Assembly: GCF_030272615.1 (NCBI RefSeq)
Contig: NC_081412.1
Span: forward strand, 40,726,791-40,790,790
Length of the DNA: 64,000 nt
Direction of reading: 5' to 3'
Source: Cryptomeria japonica
Lineage: Eukaryota; Streptophyta; Pinopsida; Cupressales; Cupressaceae
Shown: piece after piece, positions 12,224 to 22,238 of the stretch
How positions within the stretch are numbered: the stretch's first letter is position 1
Layout: every line of letters begins with the position of its first letter
The notes under the pieces: generated by a model
The model's database searches: none
Told to the model about the DNA's origin: nothing
Seen by the model: only the letters and a program-made list of their open reading frames with translations
Translations under genes and position numbers: made by a program

Positions 12224-15200
12224 TATGGCAACTAATTATTTCAGGAAGGACATTCTGAAACTTGAAGGAACTAACTATGGTATATGGAAGATCAGAATGG
12301 AGACTCATCTTAATTGCATTAGAAGAGACATATGGGATGTTACATAGAATGATTATGTTGGTCCTACACTGGGTCAACCTAATCCACCTACATAAGGTAA
12401 GGATCAAGAGAATGATTGCAAAGCAAGAGAAGCACTTTTGAGCGCCTTGTCAGATCAAGAAATCATGGGACTATCAGACCGATCTACTACTAAAGCTATT
12501 TGGGATAAATTGGAGACATTGAATGAAGGTGATTCCATTGTCAAAATTGCAAAACTAGAATGCTTCCGGGTCAGGTATGAATATTTGAAAATGGAAGAAG
12601 ATGAAAGAATTTTGGCTTTTATGAAAAGAGTTAATGAAATTGTTTTGGGAATACAATGTTGTGGAGGTTCTTTGAGTGAAGATGAAATTGTTTCTAAAGT
12701 TTTAAGAGAATTGTCACCAGCATACAAAATGAAAGTAACTGCTATTAATGAGTTGAGAACCATGCCTAATACATCAGTGTCTAGAGATACCTTGGTTGGA
12801 AAACTTTCAGCATTTGAGCTTGAGGAATTTGGTCCTGTTGCTACAACTAAGATAGATTTGGCTTTCAAAGCATCATTATCTGCAACATCTTCATCACCAG
12901 CTGATAAATTTGATTGGAAAGCACTTTATGCAAGAGAACTTGAAGACATCAGGAGAGAAAATGAAGAACTTGAAGAGCTTGAAGCACTATTTGTAAGGAA
13001 AATGCCTAAAGGTCCTATTGGAAGTAAGTATGAAGGTAAAGAACCTTTTAAATGTTTTAACTATAATAAAATTGGTCATATGGCATCTAGATGTTTGGAT
13101 AGACTTGCAAGATTAAGAGAAGAAGCTAAAAGAACATATAAGCCTAACCCTGAATATCAGAGATGTCGATTCAAGAAAAATAGAGACAAATCTTGTTACT
13201 ATGCTGATGAAGGCTCGTTACTGATGATTCTGATAAAGAACCAAGAGACAATAGATGGTCTTTTGTTGCAATAATAGAAGATCAACCGGCACCTACTGTT
13301 CCACCAATAGACAAGGCCCTAGCAGCTAAAGTTGAAGAAAAGGATGAATGGATTATAGATTCCAGATGTTCACATCATATGACTAGTGATAAGAGTAAAT
13401 TCTCATCATTTCAAGAATACAATGGAGGTCTAGTAAGATTTGGAGATGACAAATCTTGTTTGATCAGAAGAAAAGGGACTATATCTTTTGATGGTAAGCA
13501 CAATACTGACAATGTTTATTATGTTGAAGGTTTGAAGCACAATCTTTTTAGTGTTGGTAAATTAGTTGAAAAAGGATTTCAGTTACAATTCAAGAATGGT
13601 AAATGCAAAATCATGAATAGAACTGGTTTGGAAATTGCAGTCGGTAATCAAACTAGAGGTAATATCTTTTATTTGAATAACATTGAAAATACATGCTTGA
13701 TTACACATATTGATGAAACTTGGTTATGACATAAAAGACTCTATCATGTGAATTTTGTTTGCATTGTAAAGATTAGTTAATCTAAGGTAGTAAGGGATTT
13801 ACCTAAGATTGTAAAACCTCATAATCTGGTATGTAAGGAATGTCAAATGGGAAAGCAAGTTAGAACAACTTTCAAGAGTATTTCTGAGAAAACCAATGAT
13901 GTTCTTGATTTAATTCATACTGACTTATGTGGTCTGGCAAGAACAAGAAGTCTACAGGGAGATAAATACTATATGCTAATCATTGATGATTATTCTAGAA
14001 TGTGTTGGATTACTTTTCTTAGCGAGAAATCAGAAGCTTTTGGGAAATTCAAATTATTCAAGGCACTTGTAGAGAATGAAACCGACAAGAAAATCAAATG
14101 TTTGAGATTAGATCAAGGAGGTGAATTTACATCTAAGGAGTTCAATACATTTTGTGAAGTGAATGGAATTAGAAGACAACTATCAGCACCCTAGACACCT
14201 TAGAAAAATGGAGTTGTGGAAAGGAAGAATAGAACTATTCTGGATGCAGCTAGAAGCATGATATCAGAAGCAAATCTACCTCATGTGTATTGGAGAGAAG
14301 CAATAAATATAGTGGTTTACACTTTCAATAGAGTTCACATCAAAGGTGAAACCGGTAAGACACCCTATGAATTATGGTTTGGTAATATTCCTACTCTTAA
14401 GTACTTCAGAATATTTGGAAGGAAATGTTACATTAGGAGAGATGAGTATATTGGTAAATTTGATCCTAGAAGTGATGAAGGAATATTTCTTGGCTATTCA
14501 TCTAAGAGTAAAGCATATAGATGTTTTAATAAAAGATTGGAGAAAATCATTGAGAGTGCAAATGTGAAGATTGAAGAACACTTTAGAAGAAATTCAAGGT
14601 CTATGGATTTTGAACTGACAGTTGAGATAATCACAAATAAACCTATATAGAATGCATTGGCAGAAAGTTGATCCAGTCACACCGGAATCATCAAAGAATT
14701 CCACAGTGACAAAAGAATAGCAGCAAGTGAACACACCCAGGTATGTAAGATTGAATCACTCTGAAAGTTAGATAAATGGGAATAAGTATCAAGGAGTTAT
14801 GACAAGAGGAAGACTAGCAAATGAAGAGGCATGTTTAATTTCTCAAATTGAACCAACATCTGTTATTGAGTCATGTGAAGACAAACATTGGATTAAAGCT
14901 ATGGAAGATGAATTGGAACAAATTGAAAAGAACAATACATGGACATTGGTTCCCTGGCCAAAAAATAAAAATGTAATTGGAACTAAATGGGTATTCAGAA
15001 ATAAACTTAATGAAGATGGTAAGGTAATCAAAAACAAAGCAAGATTAGTGTGTAAGGGATATTCATAGAAAGAGGGAATTGATTACAATGAAACCTTTGC
15101 ACCGGTAGCTAGATTTGAGGCAGTTACACTATTTCTTGCATTTGCAGCACACAAAAACTATAAAGTATATCAAATGGATTTTAAATGTGCATTTTTGAAT

Positions 15201-16383
15201 GGTGGTCTTGAAGAGGAAGTTTACATTGAACAACCTGATGGATTTTCATTGACAAATGATAAAGATATGGTTTGTAGATTAAGGAAAGCTTTATAAGGAT
15301 TAAAGCAAGCTCCTAGAGCTTGGTATGCTAGATTGGACAAATATCTTATCAAGCTTGGTTACACTAAAGGTAATGTTGACAGCAACTTATATTTCAAAGT
15401 GACTAATGAAGACATTTTGGTTATTGAAGTTTTTATTGATGACATCATTTTTGGAGGAGACGATGGATTGTATAAAGACTTTTCTAACAAGATGCAGGAA
15501 GAATTTGAAATGTCTATGATTGGGGAGATAAAATTCTTTTTAGGATTGAAGATTTCACAGATTGATAAAGGTATATTCTTATGTCAATCAAAGTACTTGA
15601 AGGAATTACTGAAGAAATTTGGTATGGAAAACTCTAAACCAATAAGTATTCCTATGACTACAACTGATAAACTATCATTGAAGGATGATTCGGCTCTTGT
15701 TAATCCGACAAGATACAAATATATGATTGGAGGCAAATTATATTTGACACAAACAAGACCTGATATAATGAATGCAGTGTGTATTGTTTCAATATTTCAG
15801 AGTAATCCTAGAGAAAATCATGAATCAGCAATAAAAAGGATTTTCCAGTATTTACAAGGAACACCAAATCTTGGTTAATGGTATCCTAAAGATGAAAAAT
15901 TTAATTTATGTGCATACACCAATGCTAATTGGGCAGGAGATGTAGATGACAAAAAGAGCACCACTGGCAGTGCATTATTTCTTGGTAGCAAATTGATTTC
16001 ATGGTTGAGTAAGAAATAGAGTTGTACATCATTATCAACAACATAATTAGAATATGTTGCAGCAGCAACTAATTGTACTCAAGTATTATGGATTAAACAA
16101 ATGTTGAAGGACATAAAGATAAAATGCAAAGAGATTATAATCATCTATTGTGATAATTCAGCGGCAATTGATATATTTAAGAGTCCGGTATTTCACTCTA
16201 AAACTAAACATGTTTCTATCAGATACAATTTTCTGAAAGAGAATGTAGAAGCAAAATAAGTAAGATTGGTTTATGTGAATACTAAAGAGCACATTACAGA
16301 CATCTTTACTAAGCCTTTGCCTAAGGAAACTTTTGAATATCTCAGAGAGAAGCTTGGGGTCATACCCTCATCGGTAGAGACTT
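12224..16383 (+). pseudogene. Element B gag-pol remains
   Basis: The gag start MATNYFRKD lies near 12,224. A zinc-knuckle region lies at about 13,045-13,095, a protease-type motif near 13,350-13,400, integrase at about 13,730-14,650 (IIDDYSRMCW, EFTSKEF, YWREA), reverse transcriptase at about 14,800-15,870 (KARLVCKGYS, LKQAPRAWYA, FIDDIIFGG) and RNase H from about 15,880 to 16,383 (TKPLPKE). Domain order is copia. It closely resembles element E throughout, so B and E are members of one family. Confidence 0.88.
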
Positions 16384-16739
16384 AGATAGTTGATGCTTGG
16401 CATCAAACCGACATAATTTACAGAGAAACCTTTTTCCGGCTTTGATGGAGGAGAGCTACTTCTCAGGGGGGGTAGTTGGATAAGTTGGTATTTGTAATTT
16501 GTTCTACGAACTAGTTGTATTTGGTATTTGTATTTCTTTGGCATTTGATGTCAAAGAGGGAGAGATATCTATGAAAAAACACATTATCTTTTGGGGAGTG
16601 ATTATACAAATGTAGAGATGATTTGTATTTTGATTTCTAGTATTTCTGGAGATTGTTGGTTTTTGGTTTCTGGCACTTTTGCTTTGGCACTTAGATGGTT
16701 TTTCCATCTTGTGTTGCCATCAATTCCAAAGGGGGAGAT

Positions 16740-17935
16740 TGTTGGTATTATGTATGTGTTGCATTGGTTTTTCCATTGATGTCAACACTTATCCTTCTGA
16801 AGATCTCTGGTTATGTTCACTGACAAGACTCAGTGACTTATGCACAGTCACCGGTATCTGGTTCACCGGCAAGACTCAATGACTTATGCACAGTCACTAG
16901 TATCTAGTTCACCGGCAAGACTCAGTGACTTATGCATAGTCACCGGTATTTGGTTCACCGGCAAGACTCAGTGACTTATGCACAATCACTAGTATTTGGT
17001 TCACCGGCAGGTTATATTATTCATCGGCACTGAGGATGACTTGTTATCATCTAGAGATCACTTGTTTATGTCGAAGACATGGTTTGGACTCTTGGTTTTG
17101 GAGATTTGGTTATTGGTCTAATCGGTTTAACATATTTGTTGTTTACCGACAAATGGGTCCAGGTTATGGACCGACAAGCGTTATCTATTCTAGATCAGCA
17201 CGACATGTTATGGAGATGGTTTAATCAATTAATATTGTTGTTGAGCCAACTTGATGCATCGCATCTTGACTTACTTGTAATAGATTTAATTATATTATTC
17301 TTAGTAAGCTGACCTAAACATTTGGTCTTAGGTTTTGGTATATATGTAAGATCTCAATTGTGAGATTGATATAGGGAAGTGATAAGGTAATATAAGGTTG
17401 TGATACTCGGTATATGCGAATATAAGAAGAGCTACTCATGCATACATGATTTGAAGATTCAAGGAAGAAAACAATTAGAGCTTAACCGGTACAGAATCCA
17501 CAATTGGAGATGCTACTTTGAGTAGTACATTATCATTGGATTTAATTAGCCAATTGTAGTCAGTGTGACTCTCATTTTGTAATTGAGCAGTGAGCTCTAG
17601 GCAGCTGGCCTATCTGCATGTGGAGACCCCATTTGTATACACATACTATCTGCAGTAGTATCATTTTATTGTGGGTAAGGTTTCCCACCGTGGTTTTTCC
17701 CCTTACAGGGTTTCCACGTACAAATCTTTGTGTTATGTGTTGTGGATGTTGTTTCTATTTTTGTTTCATGCATTAAGTTTCACCGATACTGTTATTAACT
17801 ATTAATCTATTCACTGACATTAAGTTTGGTTTATCGGTATTAAATATCAAGTTTGATTAAAGTATATTTGGGTTGAAATTAATAGACAACTGATTCACCC
17901 CCCCCCCCCCCCCCAGTTGCCTTCGGGTCCTAACA
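16740..17935 (+). repeat. Element B 3' LTR
   Basis: 1,196 bp, from TGTTGGTATTATG to TCCTAACA, followed by TTAAC. It is 130 bp longer than its partner, explained by three extra copies of a 46-bp unit at 16,815-16,998. A run of 17 C (17,898-17,914) lies 21 bp before the end. Confidence 0.92.
16815..16998 (+). repeat. 46-bp tandem repeat, four units
   Basis: Units start at 16,815, 16,861, 16,907 and 16,953, each exactly 46 bp, beginning GTTCACCGGCAAGACTCA. The matching part of the 5' LTR (near 11,185) holds one unit. The repeat lies in U3, upstream of the likely promoter. Confidence 0.9.
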
Positions 17936-17940
17936 TTAAC

Positions 17941-18505
17941 CAGCTACCATTGATGCAAATTTCACATCATTCTCCAGAATATAGTTTATGGTCATCGATC
18001 TGCTGTCAAATTTGGAACCTTTGGTCACCATATCATTCGACACTTTTCTCAAGTTGGGTACCTCATCAGTTTCAGCTAGGCCTGTCATGGCTTGGATTGC
18101 CTATTTGGTGATCTTGTGTGTCTTGTCAAGCCATATAAACTCACCATGAACATGGCTAAGAATATATTGGATCCACTCTACTTCATCGAACAATAGAAAG
18201 TGAACAAACTACGAGAAACCCTTGTCTTGAAGAACCTTGTATTCGGGTTTGACATTTCCCAAACTATCAGCCAAATGTTTGTTGTATAGGTCCAGCATAT
18301 CCACATTTCCAAGCTCCTCGAGATCACAGTGAATGTAAGCCCTGGTATCTTTATTATGAAGCATGACGTAGGGCACTGATAAAAATGCATCTTCTAGATC
18401 GTCCTAAACCAACTTGAAAGGATGTTTCTTGAAAACAGGTCAAACCCTATCCTTGATCTCAACCACCAAAGGGGTAGCAACACCCGAAGTTGAATCCATT
18501 TTTAA
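17941..18505 (-). pseudogene. Element C second ORF, N-terminal part
   Basis: On the minus strand a start codon near 18,500 opens MDSTSGVATPLVVEIKDRV. The upstream sequence (18,505-18,700) looks like a mRNA leader, rich in GAAGAAGAGAAAAG- and CAAACCCTAG-like phrases. The region is co-linear with 10,430-11,096 beyond element B. I do not recognise the protein and see no retroviral enzyme motif. It may be a cargo or captured gene, or an unusual structural protein. Confidence 0.5.
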
Positions 18506-19079
18506 TGCTAGGGTTTGCGAAAAATTGAAACCCTGAATAGATAAATATCTTGATTCACAATTGGGCGCTGAAGTTCACGATGAAATCACTAAAATTGCTG
18601 TTGAAATCACCAAATCACTTTTCTCTTCTTCTTTGCACTATTCACTTGATCGCATTGTAACAAATGAAACTTTGAAATACAGTTTTATCCTTCAAAAACC
18701 TAATCTTCCACTATAATAAATGTAACTGGTTATCATGAGTTTCATGAAGTCACATACTGGAGCATCAAATCCTTTCTAAAACTTCTGGATAACATCTGCA
18801 TATCTGATCTAAGCCTTCTGCAACCTTTTGAAATCGATTGCAGACCATCGAAGAGGGGGGCCTTATAATTAGCATGAAAAGGTCCCCATAAGGCATAAAG
18901 CCCTAGTTACCAGATGAAGATCTTGCACCGAATTCGGGTGCAAATCCATTTTTTGCTTTAGATTCATCTTTTCTAACCCACATCCTCCCATGCTTGTCTA
19001 TGATCTCTTCTACCTTCGTTTTTCCTTTATAATCTCATTTTCTTGTGTCTACTAGAATATTGTTCTTGCTTCTACAATA

Positions 19080-20090
19080 CTTTGCAATATGACCAGTTTT
19101 GTTGCATGCACGACAAACAACATTATTTTCCATAGGTTTGAAGTTCATCTTATTTGCTCTCATCCTGCACTGGTTAGAGATATGTCCAAACATCCCACAT
19201 GCATAGAATCTCTTGTTTTGGAAGACGTGTCCAAATTATTGCATATGAAACACTGACCCATAAAGGTAGGAACATTTTTCATTCCATTATTCATCCTACT
19301 TATGCATTGATTCACCATATGACCAAACATATTGCAAGTAAAACATCTAACATTGAACTTATGAGCATTAGACCGTCTTACCAAACGATTCTTCCCCTTT
19401 TTCTGATCAGATTTTGCATTGCCTTGTCCAGATCTGGAGGATTCACCTTTCCCAAATCCAAGTCCTCGCATATCCTTTCCATGTCTCTGACTTTCTAGCA
19501 TCCCATCAAACCTTGCTGAGATAGCTTTGAATTTGTCTTTGTATTCATTAGCAGTAGCAAGTTCATCCCTTAAGGTAGCAATTTTTCTTTCATTTTCTTG
19601 ACCATTATTCCTTGACTGTGTCAATTCAAGCTTCAAATGATCATTCTCATAGGTAAGTTTGAAGCATTCATCAACTCTTTCCTTCAATGATTGTGCCAGA
19701 TTCTCTTCATTCTTCTTTCAGTCCTCAATCTCCTTAGTCAACCTCATCACAATAGATTGCATCTCATTCTTCAAAGAAGCATTCTCTCTTTCAAGCTTGT
19801 TAACTTCATCAATTTTACTCTGATATTCCATGATCTGATCTTCTTTATCCTTCAGCTTGTCCATCAATTATTTCCTTTTGTCTCTAGAAGTGCTTGCTTG
19901 ATCCTTCAAGTCATTAGTTTTAAAAATCAGAAGCATTCAGGTTCTTCTTCAAGGTACATATCTCATTTCTAGCTACATCAAGATCGTCAAGTGTCACATT
20001 GAGTTGTCTCTGAAAACCGGAATCCATTGAATCAATCTCCTGGACCTTCCTCAAGCAGTTAAGCTTCCTCAAAGGAACTAGGCTCTGATA
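19080..20090 (-). pseudogene. Element C first ORF: coiled coil and zinc knuckles (gag-like)
   Basis: Just downstream of the primer site on the minus strand. The first part (about 19,560-20,090) encodes a Lys/Glu/Leu-rich heptad-like coiled coil. The second part (about 19,080-19,400) encodes a basic Gly/Ser/Arg stretch followed by several CCHC-type zinc knuckles, for example CFTCNMFGHMVNQC and CRACNKTGHIAKYC. This is a gag-like nucleic-acid-binding protein. Retroviral knuckles usually number one or two; here I count about four, some altered. Confidence 0.65.
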
Positions 20091-20093
20091 CCA
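20081..20093 (-). other. Element C primer binding site
   Basis: GGCTCTGATACCA on the plus strand, i.e. TGGTATCAGAGCC on the element strand, two bases from the 5' LTR. It fixes the orientation of element C. Confidence 0.85.
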
Positions 20094-20095
20094 AT

Positions 20096-21049
20096 TGTTG
20101 GAATCAAGGATCATTGAGAGGGGGGTGAATCAGTGATCTACTAGTTTGTAGATTTTTAAACTTAACTTTAAACCACCGGAAGCAAGTACTTGAAACTGCA
20201 ATAAAGAAACATAGAACAAACAACCACGAGATCATAACACTGATAGTTTTATGTGGAAACACAAATGGGAAACACCACAGTGGGATTTGAACCCACAATG
20301 TTATTCTACTATGGACAATAGCAAAACAATATTACAAAATGGGAATGCACAGGCATTCGAGCACACTTCCTAGAGCTCATTGCTCAATTACAATAACTTG
20401 AAAGGCTACAACCCTTAGGGAATCTCACTAACTTACAAGATAGTTATAGTGATGAGTTATGATGAATGAGCTCTGAAATAGCATCTACAATGCTTGGATG
20501 AGTTCCGGTTGAGTGCCAAATATACTGACTAACTCCTTTTCTACTAATTTGCTCTGTTCTGCCCTGTTCTTTGTCTTAGTTAGATACCAGATCAAGAATG
20601 TGCACATGAAACTATGCCAAAAAGGATTCTCGATCACCTCTCACACGCATATAATCACATCATTCACCAAAAAGATCATCCACACCAAACTTATATACCT
20701 ACATCCACAAAATAGGTCATACATCATGTTGGCATGCAAGTGTAACATGTAGTCACATGTCAACTTGACCGAATCACTAGAGATAAATGTGGAATACAAA
20801 ATGATGTGTCTAAGTCAACCCAATCATTCCAAACACAATTCAATGCACCACAATACCCAGAAAGCTTTCAGACCCAAATATGCTTTGTTCATCTGAAATA
20901 CCAATTAATCGGCTATGGGTTAACAACCACTTCCAGATAGGAAGAATTATGATCACCAGATCAAATCTCCATGAATATTTGCCATCAATGACAACCCTAA
21001 ACCAATATTCAGCTACCGAAAACCACCAGATGAGTGTCAATTGCCAACA
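20096..21049 (-). repeat. Element C 5' LTR (right)
   Basis: 954 bp from TGTTGGAATCAAGG to TTGCCAACA, next to the primer site, and followed by CTTTA. Its divergence from the left LTR is visibly greater than that of the B, D or E pairs, which fits C being older than B. Confidence 0.9.
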
Positions 21050-21280
21050 CTTTATCATATATAAAAGACTTGATTTATTAGTAAAATTCAAATATTTTAA
21101 ATAAATCCATTAAAAATAAAATTCTATGAAAGTGATGAAATGGAGACATCTAAATCCTTAACTATTAATGGAAAAAGATACTATCAATCTTTATATTATA
21201 AATTAAATTTTAATATATAATCATTTTGATTGAAATCAATATAAAACACTTCACCAAATAAAAATAGCATCATTAGTTGT
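21050..21280 (+). repeat. R1 repeat, middle part
   Basis: It continues the R1 unit after element C. It matches 28,570-28,600 joined by position to 28,900-29,060, and also 35,825-36,000 (AAATAAATCTATTAAAAATA, CCTTAACTA). No coding potential. Confidence 0.6.
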
Positions 21281-21730
21281 TGTGAGATTTTGCCAAGATC
21301 AAGGGCACAATGAAAAGTATAAAAGAGAGACAAAAGAATGACAAGAACAAACTGTATTCTCATCAATATGCAAATGATCAACTGGATTAACCAATACAAT
21401 TAATATGGCCCTGCTTATATAGGCAAGGCCATATGGATATACGAGCACACAATCATGACATGTGGCTCAATGAGAAACAAGGGTAGATAAGAAATACTAG
21501 GGGTAGGTAGGAGAAATGATATAATATTCCACAAGAGGTGGATGACCCACCGAATGTGGAGTGTAACAACAAAATAAGACCACAAAAGGTGGAATTTCTC
21601 CTACAAGCTATATCCCTATGTGCACACTTCCCTAAGTGTCTCAAATCCAAACTACGAAGAGATTCATTATCCTAAGTTAACTTAAGTAAAGTGTAATAAT
21701 ATCCATAATGAATATTTATTTACACCAACA
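21281..21730 (-). repeat. Element D 3' LTR (left)
   Basis: 450 bp, TGTGAGATTTTGCC to TTTACACCAACA. The reversed polypurine tract ACCCCCCTT (21,731-21,739) follows directly. A GCTTATATAGG promoter-like TATA box lies at 21,412-21,422. Confidence 0.92.
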
Positions 21731-22238
21731 ACCCCCCTTAAGTGCAACTTAGGGGAATGAAGACTCAAGTCAACAATGCAAGATGGGTCCCGGCTACTAG
21801 GCCATGATAGGTACCCATGTACAATATGCAAATGCAAGAAAAAATATGCAATGCAATCTCTCACAAACGGAGAAAGGGAGTAAACCTAGTGGGAAAAAAC
21901 TCCCCCCCCCCTCCCCAAAAGAGTGATGAATGTACAAAAGAATCTCAAAGAAGAAGGACAAAACCTCAAGGAGGAAAAACTCCCCCCCATAAGGGAGGAA
22001 GGAGAAGTCAGCTAACCCCCCCTAATGAGACATCTTGCACCCCCAAGAGAGCTCACAACTACTGGAACTTACTCACGGTGAAACGTTTGGTAAAGATGTC
22101 AACAACCTGCTCCGTTGTAGGACAATACTGCAAATCAATGACCTACTCCTAAATCAGCTCTCAGATATAGTGCATATGGATCTCGATGTGTTTGGTCCAC
22201 TGGTGCTAGATCGGGTTCTTCAAGATTGCAATAGCACT

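Larger units (their letters stand above)
11102..17935 (+). mobile_element. Element B: Ty1/copia fossil nested in C
   Basis: Plus-strand copia element, 6.83 kb, with 5' LTR 11,102-12,167, primer site 12,170-12,182 (TGGTATCAGAGCC), gag-pol 12,224-16,383, polypurine tract 16,728-16,738 and 3' LTR 16,740-17,935. A perfect TTAAC duplication flanks it (11,097-11,101 and 17,936-17,940). It interrupts element C and is therefore younger than C. Structurally complete, but the coding region is interrupted roughly ten times. LTRs differ by about 5-6 percent outside a 46-bp repeat that is expanded only in the 3' LTR. Confidence 0.93.
7242..21049 (-). mobile_element. Element C: LTR element without visible pol, carries element B
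   Basis: A minus-strand LTR retrotransposon. LTRs of 957 bp (left, 3') and 954 bp (right, 5') are flanked by a perfect target-site duplication CTTTA (7,237-7,241 and 21,050-21,054). The primer site (reversed GGCTCTGATACCA, 20,081-20,093) abuts the right LTR and the reversed polypurine tract (8,199-8,210) abuts the left one. Without element B it is about 6.97 kb. The internal part encodes a coiled-coil plus zinc-knuckle protein and a second protein, but I find no protease, integrase, RT or RNase H. It therefore looks like a non-autonomous family mobilised by a copia partner. Both coding regions are broken, in total roughly ten or more times. Confidence 0.85.

Noticed and set aside
12455-12868. 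Minus-strand open frame over element B gag (also 54,844-55,239 over element E gag)
   Set aside because: Antisense shadows of gag; the same shadow appears in both family members because the gag sequence is shared.
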